The position numbers were made by a program, and so were the translations under genes. Of a stretch of DNA of 64,000 nucleotides, positions 34,751 to 45,460 are shown piece after piece (position 1 is the first letter of the stretch; each line of letters starts with the position of its first letter). Location: contig NW_003314262.1 of assembly GCF_000143415.4 (NCBI RefSeq), forward strand, positions 3,978,021 through 4,042,020, written 5' to 3'. This stretch comes from Selaginella moellendorffii (taxonomy: Eukaryota > Streptophyta > Lycopodiopsida > Selaginellales > Selaginellaceae). The notes beneath the pieces were generated by a model. It was not told the origin of the DNA. It did not search any database and was given only the letters and a program-made list of their open reading frames with translations.

Positions 34751-37700
34751 TTGTGGGTGTATTTCCCTTTTTTCGAATGAGAGTGTGAATAAAGATCTAT
34801 AAGTTCTAGACAGTATGTTATAACAAACCCCTCAAGAATGTATTTTACAAAGAACCAAGTCTTTCTTTTATATGCAATAAACTTATATCAACAGTTATTT
34901 TTTTTCCTTTCAAACGGTTATATGGCTTTACATAGAATCTTATTTTAAATTTAACAATTTTTTAATTCTGACAAACCTAACATTTACTAACCAGAAAGCA
35001 TAGAGTACAAATTTAAAGAAGTGACAAGAATACTCTTTTTGCAAATATTTTATTTTATGTTCTAACAAATGTCCCAATCATTGCATGTAGTAAATATTTA
35101 AATTATTAGAACAAAAAGTGTTCTTTAGAACATTTTTATCTATATAATATATAGAGAGTTATTAAATTATTAGGTTTGCCATAACCTTAAAATTTTAAAA
35201 TTTATAATGTTTGTACTAAATTACAATTGAAAATTGAGCTCAACTTGTGAGCTCAACTCTTCAACTCGTGAGCTCAAGTATGGTCCGCGCCCGATCATAG
35301 GTTAGGTGATTGAGAGATCTAGAAGTGTGTGATGAGGAAAAAAAATTAGTGAGGGCATTCTTGAAACTCTGAAGAGAAACTTGGCAAGCTATAGAGTTCT
35401 TGAGACAAGTAGGATCAATGCAGCCTTGATCTAGAAATCTAATTTATGTTTGATGCTTGAAAGAAAAAAGAAAGAAAATGGTGAAAGAATACAAAAATAA
35501 AGAAAGTGAAGAGAGAGAGGAGAAGTTGTCGTGTGAATGGCTTGAGATTGAGGGAGCTCATTGCCATTTTCAACACAAAAATTGTAAGAGTTGCCACTGT
35601 GATATTTCGTGATGATGGACTTGACCACTTCTAGTGTGAAATTGAAAAGGAAAATGAGCTAGTTTGGAAAAAGTGAGATGATATTGCTGTGTGTTTTTTG
35701 TGGAAGAGCTTGAGCTATTGCTTTTAGACATAGAGATTCTTTAGAGTGTGAAGTCAATCTTTAATATCCAAAGCTTAAAGTTCCAATCACAAGCTTAAAT
35801 TTTGTGTTCCTTATTGAGATGTAAAGCCACAGCATAGCAAAGTGGTATTTGTGTGTGGAATGCTATAAGAAGATGCTTATGCCATCATTGTGGGTGGTTG
35901 ACCATAAGTTTGCTGAGAATTATGTGAATGATTCTGTTGCTAGATTTGGCCTAATTGTTCGTATGGGGGTAATAATTGTTACTGAAGGTATGGCAGATGT
36001 GGTGTATAACTGCTCTAAAGGAAATTGCCACCTCAGTCTGAGACTATTGTAGTTGGAACTCTAAATCTCCAAATGATGAAGTCATAGATAAACTTGGATG
36101 CTTTAATTTGCAACTTGAAATATAATCTCCACATTAGGTAAAATAATCAATTGTCACTAACAAGTAACAATGTCTATGTGAAGAAAGTGGTGACATCGGG
36201 CTAATAAAATCTAAGACCTACATGAAGAAAGGTCTAGATGAGATGACAAACTGGAACATGAGCTTAGGTGTATTGTTGGCTAAGTTGAGAGTTATGATCC
36301 ACCTTTACAACCACAACATCTCAAAACTAAAGATTGTTCTCATGCCAATTCCTTGATATAGAATTGTCTAAGTTGTCATGATATTGCTAAAGTGTCTGTC
36401 ATAAGAATAGCAAGAGGAGTATATTTGGAATCTTTATATCTACTACACACTGCCTCACTTTATCCATTAATAGAGAGTTTTGTCAATCAAGCAGTAATCT
36501 TAAGCTTGATTGCTAATATGCATTGCTAGTCCAATGAAAAATTGTCAAGAGCCTAGTCTCCAAGTACTTGGCAATATGGTAAGAACTAGATGAGTGACTA
36601 TGGAACTCATAACCAAAGCCTAGCTTAGATCATGTATACAACATTGCTTGTGAACAAACTTTGGTTAGAACTCTTGGATGAAGATTATTCCAGCAAATAT
36701 TTCTATAAAAGTCATTGCATGAGAAATGTTAACATGCTAGTTAGTTTTAGAAATGTAATGTATGTAATCATGGTATTATCACCGTAAATCCTTAGAACCT
36801 TGAAGGATAATTGGGGATAAAATAACCATTAAAGGCTCTTTCATCAAGCAATTACTTTTTTTTCCAACTGGCTTAAGGAAAGAGATAAGATACATTACAA
36901 CAAAACATATAAAAAATGCTTTAAAAGTATATATAATTGTAATTGTAACACATGTGATCATTTAAATGAGATTTGGACTGTAGATCTTGGAACTAAATAG
37001 GGATAAAATAGTTAATAAATGTTTTTCTATTAAGCAATTACCCCCTTTCTAGAGTTTAAGGGGAAAGAAATATATGGTATTTAAATTGATTAGTGGTTAT
37101 TTAAAATATAATTAGCTGGGATCCATTAGGAGAAGTATAAATATATTGGGCACATTCAATTTTCAAGTATTGTAGTATCAAATATTAATTTAAATAATCA
37201 GTTGAAAGTTATAATTGTACTCTAGAAAGCAAGATGTATTAATAATCAAGGCTAGCTTCGTTTATCTTGTCTAAGACATAGTTGAAATGAAAGAAAATGC
37301 CTATATAGAAAGTTCTATGAGATTCTAAAATCACCATACTAGAGATGGAGCATAAAAAATCTATAATCAAAATTACAATATCTACTTGAAAGCTTGATAT
37401 TGAGGGAGGTTTTAGGTGTTCTAGAATAAACCACCATTGGTTTTAGATCAAAGGACTAGGATAAAAAATAGGAGTATTCAAAGTTGGCTTTATCTTCTAG
37501 ATTTCTTGTTTGATTTTTGAACAAAAATACAAAAGTGATGATAATATAGTCAAGATGCAATCACTATAGATTGAACTAGGAAAGAAGAAATCCATTGCTT
37601 AGGGTGTCAATGAGAGAGAAAAATCTAAAATTGAATAGAAGGTATTGAAGATTAGAGAAGAACTTAAAGACATAAAGGGAACAAGCTTTTCTTTAGAGAA

Positions 37701-37816
37701 AAAATAGCTAGCTATAAAAAAAATAGATGGATGTCAAGTGTGCAAAAGTTAAAGTTGAGATGGTAAATGCAATTATTATAGCGTGAGGCTGGGCAAGGAA
37801 CAAGATACCCAATTAT
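34751..37816. other. AT-rich spacer with old TRIM family 2 relics
   Basis: Two decayed TRIM family 2 LTRs are visible near 36776-36910 and 36945-37075 (shared words ggggataaaat, aagcaattac, cttaagg). The remainder has no frame that reads as protein. I see no host gene in these 3 kb. Confidence 0.4.
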
Positions 37817-38534
37817 TATTGCAAATGTGACTCTAGGTATCGAAAGTTATATGTCGATAAGTCTTTTCAGATGTTCTTTCTTTACTACCACGATGGCAGG
37901 AGGTCAGTATTGTTAAACCCTTTATCAATCCCTTTTGTGCTAGTGGACTTAATTAGGCATTTTAAATGTATTTAGACTGGACAAGTATAAGGATAGAATT
38001 CCTATGTATTATTAGCTAAACATATTTAACTCAATAAGGAGTTCCTATCTTGTTATATCTTGCATTAACTAATGACAAAAACCTATATATTGAGATTAAT
38101 CCCTCAATATTGTTGGATAATAGATTACTGTGTTTACTAAACACTTTCACTATCATGCCCCATATATTGGTCCCACTAGTCTTAATGGCTATTTATGAAG
38201 GTGTTTAAATTTGTTAGTTAGGCATATCTATAAAATATAAAGATTGTTTTGTTCCTACATCCAAATTTACGACTTAACACCATTTCATATTTAGTAAGTT
38301 TTCATGATTGTCCTAGAGATTAACTCTTGGGACTGGGGTGAAAGCCCAAAGCATGCATTCCTTAAAAAGGGATTGTAGGGGGTTCCAAATGTATAATAGA
38401 GATAATGGGTAGGTTTTGCATGGTCAATTAACTTGAGATATAATCTATCTCTTAGTTGTATGCCTATCTTTGTTCAACGTCCGACTTGAGTCTAAACCCA
38501 AGTTCCATACCATACTAGTTGGTGGAGTACTCAT
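37817..38534 (+). repeat. LTR-D, left part, split by gypsy element 2
   Basis: Starts tattgcaaatgtgac (decayed TGTCGCGAATGTGAC) and matches 26578-27200 and, in reverse, 21.8-22.3 kb. It stops at the ctcat duplication and continues after gypsy element 2 at 45092, running on to about 45460. Confidence 0.65.
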
Positions 38535-38895
38535 TATCAGGAATCCCCCAATTCTTGCCACATTTTTTACTCTCGCCGGATTCCTGACCCACAGACCATA
38601 TTCCTGAGTCTCGAGACACTTCCCTATTCCCGACTCTCTGATTTCCCATACGATTCCTGAGTCTCGAACCACATTCCTGATAATGACGTGGCACCTCCTC
38701 GACCTCAGCTATATTTAGGCCGTCCTCGATCCAAGAGTGGTGGAGCTTCATCAACCTATAGTATATATAGGTTAGCCTTGTTCCATTTCTCCACAATCTG
38801 AATCAACGCCAGTCTAAGGCCTCTTCCTCGTTTCCACTAGCTTTTCTTTTTATCTCCTACATTTTCTAGTCTTGATCTTGTTGGGGGTCTTGATA
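38535..38895 (+). repeat. 5' LTR of gypsy element 2
   Basis: Contains a promoter-like TATATATA at 38762-38769. About 23 bp after the box lies CACAATCTGAATCAA (38792-38806), close to the expected transcription start. The 3' LTR has the same layout with one change in this word (near 44995). Confidence 0.8.
38762..38806 (+). promoter_or_regulatory. TATA box and predicted transcript 5' end of gypsy element 2
   Basis: TATATATA at 38762-38769 is followed, about 30 bp after its first base, by the 15-nt word at 38792-38806. A transcript starting there would carry this word at its very 5' end, which self-priming needs. The start site itself is inferred from the usual TATA spacing. Confidence 0.55.
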
Positions 38896-38897
38896 GT

Positions 38898-38912
38898 TTG
38901 ATTCAGATTGTG
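38898..38912 (+). promoter_or_regulatory. Self-complementary primer-binding site of gypsy element 2
   Basis: TTGATTCAGATTGTG begins two bases after the 5' LTR and is the exact reverse complement of the 15-nt word at 38792-38806. In Tf1 and sushi-like elements the RNA 5' end folds onto such a site and primes minus-strand synthesis without a tRNA. Confidence 0.75.
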
Positions 38913-39050
38913 CTTTTTGCTTTTGCTTTAGCTCATTTTGATTGTTTGACTGCCTTTGCCTTTTTTCCCCCTTTTCTTTCTTCTTTGCCGATGGAATCTC
39001 TAAGCCATCTTAATTTCTTTGCCGAAGTCCTTGCATAAATCCAGTCTAAG

Positions 39051-39800
39051 AATACTGAGCTGAAGGTGACCCTTCTTCACATGCAACAGGAATTTGCTTC
39101 ACTTTCAGCTCAAGGATCAAGCAAAGTTCCTGAACTAAAGGTGAGTTTCCTGGTGAAGTTTTCAAGCAAGCGTTCAGAGCTTCGCAGATTCCTGAACCAG
39201 ATGGAGCTGATCTTCGCACTTCAACATCGGCAGTACCCCACTCCCGAGTCTCAAATTGGCGCGATCGGGATGTTGCTCGAAGGTGCAGCTTTGTCATGGT
39301 TTTCTCCTCTCCTAGAGAAGAGCATGAAAGGGGTTGTGGTTCCGAACCTGATAGATCTTTAGTTGTTCAAAGAGAAGCTCAAAGCATGTTTTGGCGAGAC
39401 GGATCAGGTTTGGGCTGCCACCACAAAGATGAGACGTCTCTATCAGGGGTCTCATCCTGCCTCGATCTATGCTATGGAGTTCCAACTCCTTGCCTTGGAC
39501 ACTTAGTAGGATGAGCGGACCCTGATTGATCAATTTCATTTCGGCCTCAACAATAGTATCAAAGGATTTATTGCTCACCATGGAGGATCCCATGGACTTG
39601 TCAGATGCCATTAACAAAGCTGTTCGATGTGACAATCGTCTCTTTGAACATCATTAGGAAAGTTGCCACACCGCCGTTTTTCCATCCCAAACTCAGGAAT
39701 CCCAGCTTGAGTCTTCAAGGCATACTCCTGAACCTACTGCTCCAGTCCCGATGGATATTTCCGGTACTCCCCGACTCATCAGAGGGAAGTTGAGACCTGC
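39051..39800 (+). pseudogene. Gypsy 2 gag region
   Basis: Open pieces 39066-39362 and following show a capsid-like pattern, ELRRFLNQMEL and IGMLLEGAALSWFSPL, the Ala-x-x-Trp-Phe helix of chromoviral Gag. Stops near 39360 and frameshifts break it. A complete zinc knuckle is not clear; a KQYxISHNFCIYYAD-like stretch near 39810-39850 resembles the H/C-rich end of fungal-type Gag. Confidence 0.6.
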
Positions 39801-40040
39801 TGAGAAGCAATATTGAATATCTCATAATTTTTGCATCTACTATGCTGATCCTAATCACAAAGTAGCTGTGTGTCCCAAGAAGCCTCCCTGACTGCTCAAG
39901 TTCACTCTGCTTCAAATTCCACCTCTGTTGCAGTCGGGAAACGACCCTGTCCAAATAGAGTAGGAGCTGTCTATTTGGACTCTCCGAATAAAAATCACTT
40001 TTCTTCTTTCTCAAGCTCCTCACCACCTTTCATCAAAGCC

Positions 40041-41491
40041 ACCACCAATTCCTGCAACTTCTGCATCCCATGTCTCCTTTCTTTCACCGGACAATTAGGA
40101 CTCAAGGCTCTGGCACTACTGGACTCAAGTACAACTTCCTGCTTCATGGACACAGACTTTGTTGCTCGACATCACATTCCTCGTTTTCCTACCATATGGG
40201 ATCTGAGGGTTAAAGGCATCGGTGGGCATTTTGTGTCTCCATCTTCTGGACTTAGGGAAATGTTGCCTGTTCAAGTACACATCGGGTCCACCGTCACCGA
40301 TATTGCCTTCAACATCATCAACAACAAGTCCTCCTCTGTGGTGCTTGGCCTTCCTTGGTTCCAACTACACTAGCCTCAGATCTGGTGGAAGGAATTATAG
40401 CTCGTCTCTCCCACGTCACTATCTCCCATGGCTTCCCTTGCTGTTCATCAAGTTTGAATCAGGAATAGTTCCCTAAACTCAACTCGGGGTTCTATTCCTA
40501 ACTCTACGAAGTTTTCATCCTCTTATTTTCCCTCTCTTCCATCTTACACTGGATAGTATCCTCATCTCATCATTCCATTCAGTTGTATGCCTCCTTCTAT
40601 CTCCACAATCACTATGAAATAATTCCTTCATGAAGAACCTATTTTCCTTTTTGCTTTACATGTTTCTCTTGTTAGCTTTCCTAAGAAATATCATGATTTT
40701 GGGGATGTGTTTGACAAGAAAAAAGTTAGTGTATTGCCTGTTCATCGGCCTTATGACTATCCCATTGATTTACAAGAAGGAGCGTCACCTCCGTGGGGGC
40801 CTATCTATGGGTTATCCCTGTTTGAGCTTAAGGCCCTTAAAGAATACGTGGATGAGAACCTTGCCTCGGGGTACATTCAGCATTCACTGTCCTTGGCTGA
40901 AGCACCTATCTTCTTTGTCAAGAAGAAGGATGGGAGTTTGCGGCTAGTCATTGACTACTGAGGTTTGAACAAGGTGACTATTCGGAACCATTATCCGCTG
41001 CCCCTAATCTCGAACCTATTGGAATGCCTCGGCGGTGCCCGCTTCTTCACCAAGATCGACCTTCGTAGAGCATACAATCTGATTGTGATCCAGCCTGGCG
41101 ATGAATGGAAGACTACATTCCAAACCCGTTATGGCCACTTTGAGTATACTGTCATGCCATTTGGCTTGACAAATGCTGGAGCAATTTTCCAACACATAGT
41201 GAATGATGTCTTTCGAGAGTTATGGTGATTGTCTACCTTGACGACATCCTCATCTACTCAAAAACTCAGGAGGAGCACGACGAGCATGTGCACAAGGTGC
41301 TATCAGGAGTCTGTGGAGTTCTTTGGGTACATTGTTACTCCTGAGGGCATTACGATGGATCCTACCAAAGTCAAGACTATTCTTGAATGGGAGCCTTCAC
41401 AATCAATGTCGGACATTCAGGTTTTTCTTGGCTTCGCCAACTTCTACTACAAATTCATTGATCACTACTTTAACATTGTCTTTCCTCTCAT
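40041..41491 (+). pseudogene. Gypsy 2 protease and reverse transcriptase
   Basis: The protease-like part reads LKALALLDSSTTSCFMDTDF near 40098-40160; the usual D-S-G/D-T-G is D-S-S here. RT starts near 40735. It includes [20 protein letters not shown], a stop near 40960, then [12 protein letters not shown], the KIDLRRAYN motif and [10 protein letters not shown]. The catalytic VYLDDILIYSK lies near 41233-41265 after a frameshift. The post-palm motif VFLGFANFYYKFIDHY ends where a TRIM inserted at 41492. Confidence 0.85.
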
Positions 41492-41895
41492 TGTAGCGCA
41501 TGTGATTATAGGATGAGATTTGGATATTAAGTACACAATGGAAGGATTGATAGATTGTGTGCGGAAATGGAGGTGTTGGTTTCCCTTGGCTCAATAGGCG
41601 TTGTTAGTTCAATAGTCAATGAAGACATTGACATCTCTGAAGGGGGGGTGACTATAGCGCATGTGATCATGGGATGAGATTTTGATAATTGTCACCGTGG
41701 ATCCTTGAAACCTTGAGGTATAAATGGGGATAAAATAGCTATGTGATCATGGGATGAGATTTAGATATATTGTCACCGTGGATCCTTGAAACCTTGAGGT
41801 ATAAATGGGGATAAAAATAGCTACTAAGGGCTTTTTCATCAAGCAATTGCCCCTTTTCCAGTTGGCTTAAGGAGAGAGAGATAGAGTGTGCTACA
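41492..41895 (+). mobile_element. TRIM family 2 copy, rearranged, in gypsy 2 RT
   Basis: Starts TGTAGCGCATGTGATTATAGG and ends GTGTGCTACA, flanked by ctcat and ctcac (one mismatch). The 5' LTR has lost its 3' two-thirds. A polypurine tract, gaagggggggtgac, precedes the 3' LTR, which carries an internal duplication of about 80 bp around atgtgatcatgggatgagat. It interrupts the gypsy 2 frame after FPLI. Confidence 0.75.
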
Positions 41896-42019
41896 CTCAC
41901 GCATCTCACTTGCAAGGATGTTCCCTTCTCTTGGTTTACTACTACCTAGTAGGCCTTAAAATACACTTAAGGCAGCCTTTAATTCTGCTCCCGTCTTGAT
42001 CCACGCTAATCCTTCACAA

Positions 42020-42655
42020 CCTTTCTTCATTGAGGCAGATTCCTCTGACTTTGCCATTGGTGCTGTGCTGTCTGAACTCGGAGCGGATCAGGAATTTCAT
42101 CCGGTTGCTTTTCATTCTCGGAAATTCTAGTCTATAGAGATCAATTACGAAATCCACGACAAGGAGCTCCTTGCCATCGTGGATTCCTTTGGAGAGTGGT
42201 GTCGTTTCTTGGAAGGGGCAAGCCATCAAACAATGGTCTGGATGGATCACAAAAATCTCAAGTACTTTGCCACTTCCCAAGTTTTGAGCTGTCATCAGGC
42301 AAGGTGGGCACAATTCCTAAGTTGGTTTGACTTTGTTATCAAGTATAGACCTAGAAAGCTTCAAGGCCTTCCTGATGTTCTTTCAAGGCGCTCCTATCTC
42401 AGTCTCAAGTCTGGTAATCCTACCTTCAATCAACAGGATCAAGTTATCCTCAGTCCTAATCAGCTTCAAGTTATGGCAATTTCCCTAGCCCCTCAGAACT
42501 CTTCCTTGATGGATGCAATCAGAAATGATCTTCAATTTGACGACCTCACCAGCGACACTTTTCCCCATCTTCAGGTTGGACACCCAGTGACTCCCGACTG
42601 TTGGCGATTTGACGAGTTCAAGTTCTTAGATGGCTTGTTGTACCATGGGGAGTAG
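42020..42655 (+). pseudogene. Gypsy 2 RNase H
   Basis: Reads FFIEADSSDFAIGAVLSE near 42027-42075, then HDKELLAIVDSFGEWCRFLEG and WMDHKNLKYF, the conserved RNase H order with catalytic Asp and Glu visible. One stop near 42128. The tail RRSYL and a linker continue to the integrase zinc domain. Confidence 0.8.
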
Positions 42656-44042
42656 CTTTACGTTCCTGAAGGTGATGCTCAAAAATTGGTCCTGCTGGTG
42701 TGCCATGATAGCCCAACTGCTGGTCATTTCGCCATTGCAAAAACCTATGAGCTGGTTGCACGGGACTTTTGGTGGCCCCACATGGACAACTACATCAAAG
42801 CTTTTGTTACCTCCTGTGACACTTGCACCCAAAATAAAGTACCTCGCCATCTTCCTTTAGGTTTGCTTCGTTCCCTCCTAGTCCCTTCAGGTTCTTGGGA
42901 ATCCATCTCCATGGATTTCTTGAGTGATCTTTCGAGTTTTGGAGGTTTCAATAGCATTTTAGTCGTGGTGGATCGCTTCACAAAGATGGTGCACTCCTGC
43001 CATGTACCAAGGAGTTTTCGAGCGAGGACATGGCAAAACTGGTATTTAGAGAAATTTTCTAACTTCATTGGATTCCTACAGATGTGGTTTTGGATCAGGG
43101 ACCTCAGTTCATCTCTCATTTCTGGCAACGGTTCTTGCAGCTGCTTGGAGTGAGGCCAACCTCTCTTCGGCAAACTGTTAGACAGTTCGAGTGAACAATT
43201 TAGATGTTGGAACAATTCCTGAGGTGCTTCATCAACTATCAGGATGACTGGTTTGATATCCTTCCCTTTGCTGAGTTCTCCTATAACAACTCTGTTTACT
43301 CCTCCTTTCGACTTTCCCCCTTCTTTGCAAACTCTAGCCGAAATCCCCGACTCAATCTCTCACTTCCTTCTCCATCCGCATCCTCTCGTTCAAATCCCCG
43401 CTCTAAGGCATTTGTCTCCAACCTCTAGGAAATCCACAACTCCATCTCCTTCACCTGTATCGTGCTCAAGAATCTTGCAAAACATTTGCTAATGTCCATC
43501 ATCAAGATTGTCCCCCTTACAAAATCGGGGATAAAGTCTGGCTTCTCAGGCGAAATATCTCCACCACCAAGCTATGTCCCAAACTTGATTTTAAATGCCT
43601 CGATCCTTTCCCTATCACTACCATCATTAATCTTGTCACTTATCACCTTGCACTTCCCTCCTTATATCAAATTCACCCTGTTTTTCACTCCTACTTCCTT
43701 GAGCCTTATATTCCCAGTCCTATTCCAAATTGGGTCATTCCTCTGCCTCCACTAGTGCAGCTCGAGGATGGGCTTGAGTACGAGGTCCAGAACATCTTTG
43801 ATTCCAAGATCTCACAGTCTAAACCCTACTATCTGGTAGACTGGAAGGGTTACGGACTTGAGGAACGCACTTGGGAATCTACGGACAACCTGATTCATTC
43901 TTCTGACCTTGTTCAGGACTTTCACCGCCGCTATCCTTCTTGTCCTAGTCCTCATTCTTTTCATTCTCTATCTCCTGTCCCTCGTTGCCCATCTCATCCT
44001 CCTCTTTGTTCTCATTTACATCCTCATTCCACTCGTTCTTGA
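42656..44042 (+). pseudogene. Gypsy 2 integrase and chromodomain
   Basis: Zinc domain: VCHDSPTAGHFAIAKT and SCDTCTQNKV (HHCC). Catalytic core: SMDFLSDLSSFGG and LVVVDRFTKMVHS. Later pieces are frameshifted (43200-43430, CFINYQDDW then FAEFSYNNSVYSSF). The frame 43755-44042 carries a chromodomain, SKPYYLVDWKGYGLEERTWE, as expected for a chromovirus. It ends at TGA just before the polypurine tract gaggaggggg (44041-44050). Confidence 0.8.
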
Positions 44043-44053
44043 GGAGGGGGTGC

Positions 44054-45091
44054 TATCAAGAATCCCCCAATTCTTGCCACATTCCTGACTCACCAGATCC
44101 CTAACCTGCATACCACATTCCTGACTCTCGAGACACTTCCCTATTCCTGACTCTTTGATTTCCCGTACGATTCCTGAGTCTCTGTAGTGCACCTTATCTC
44201 TTTCCCCTTAAGCCAACTGGAAAAGGGGCAATTGCTTGATGAGAGAGCCTTTAGTGGCTATTTTATCCCCATTTATCTCCCAAGGTTCCAAGGATCCACG
44301 GTGACAGTATATCCAAATCTCATCCCATGATCACATGCGCTACACTCACCCCCCCTTCAGAGATGTCAATGTCCTTATTGACTATTGACTAACAACCCCT
44401 ACTGAGCCAAGGGGAACCAGTACCTCCATTTCCGCACTCAATCTACCAATCCTTCCATTGTGTAGACTAGCTATTCCATGTGATACAACTAGTCATCCAC
44501 CCGTACCGCAGTCCCACTGTGGATACCTTCGTCCGTGGATACTCCACACAAGAGGAAGGATGTACGCATGGATGCCCAATACGTACGATTTCAAATTTAG
44601 GGGTAGAAATATACCTTGCTCAAGGGTATATTATACTTTTAAGTAGCCACTAATCAATGGGAATCGAACCCGTGCCATTTGCTCCGATACCAACTGTAGT
44701 GCACCTTATCTCTCTCCCCTTAAGCCAACTGGAAAAGGGGCAATTGCTTGATGAGAGAGCCCTTAGTAGCTATTTTATCCCCATTTATCTCCCAAGGTTT
44801 CAAGGATCCACGGTGACAGTATATCCAAATCTCATCCCATGATCACATGCGCTACAGTCTCGAACCACATTCCTGATAATGACGTGGTGCCTCTTCAATC
44901 TCAGTTATGCTTAGGCCATCCTCGATCCAAGAGTGGTGGAGCTTCATCAACCTATAGTATATATAGGTTAGCCTTGTTCCATTTCTCCACAATCTAAATC
45001 AACATTAGTTTAAGGTCTCTTCCTCGTTTCCACTAGCTTTTCTTTTTATCTTTTGCATTTTCCAGTCCTAATATTGTTGGTGGTCTTGACA
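44054..45091 (+). repeat. 3' LTR of gypsy element 2, interrupted by a TRIM
   Basis: TATCAAGAATCCCCC to CTTGACA, matching the 5' LTR apart from the nested TRIM at 44183-44856 and scattered changes. Comparing the two LTRs gives the age of the element; they differ visibly, so the insertion is not recent. Confidence 0.85.
44183..44856 (-). mobile_element. TRIM family 2, complete copy
   Basis: Two 162-bp LTRs (44183-44344 and 44695-44856) flank about 350 bp of non-coding interior. gtctc duplications flank it (44178-44182 and 44857-44861), and the 5' LTR of gypsy 2 shows the empty site. On the minus strand the interior begins with GTTGGTATCGGAGC (primer-binding site) and ends with gaagggggggtgag, a polypurine tract, before TGTAGCGCATG. 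Confidence 0.9.
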
Positions 45092-45460
45092 CTCATATCC
45101 TCGTGTTATGCCATCAGTATGCTAAAATAACATCAGATTCCATTTGGCTCTGTTTTGTGTGCTAGTACTAGCATTGGGATATTGGATGCTCTAAAACTAT
45201 TCTTATATCACTTTGTGTTACTGTCTTTTTGCTCTTTGGGCTGAACGCTTGGGAGTCATTCCATAGTTTGATTTCTTCATTCCTCGGCTATATATTTAGG
45301 AGTTTAGCTCTATCTCTTTGTTCAATGGCCGAAAGCTCTAAAACTTGAGTTCCACTTCACTACCTTTTGACATATGGCTAAAGGTTTAAATTCCACTCCA
45401 TGGTTATCTTATAGTAAATCACCACAGGATAAAAAGTGAAAGCCACATATGTTACATTGG
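45092..45460 (+). repeat. LTR-D, right part after gypsy element 2
   Basis: Continues the LTR-D from 38534. It matches in reverse the 21.5-21.8 kb copy (gttatgccatcagtatgc, ggatattggatgctc, gggctgaacgct). The right end is not clear. Confidence 0.5.

Larger units (their letters stand above)
38535..45091 (+). mobile_element. Ty3/gypsy chromovirus 2, self-primed type, with TA-ended LTRs
   Basis: The 5' LTR is 38535-38895 (361 bp). The 3' LTR is 44054-45091, about 359 bp after removing a nested TRIM. The LTR ends form the inverted repeat TATCAAG...CTTGATA instead of TG...CA. Perfect ctcat duplications (38530-38534 and 45092-45096) flank it, and an uninterrupted relative of the target (near 21780, reverse) confirms the junction. 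Gag, protease, RT, RNase H, integrase and chromodomain follow in order, with several stops and frameshifts. There is no tRNA primer site after the 5' LTR. Confidence 0.85.

Noticed and set aside
44650-44694. tRNA-like sequence (cgaacccgtgcc...ctccgatacca)
   Set aside because: It is the primer-binding site and adjoining leader of TRIM family 2 on the minus strand. No cloverleaf can be made.
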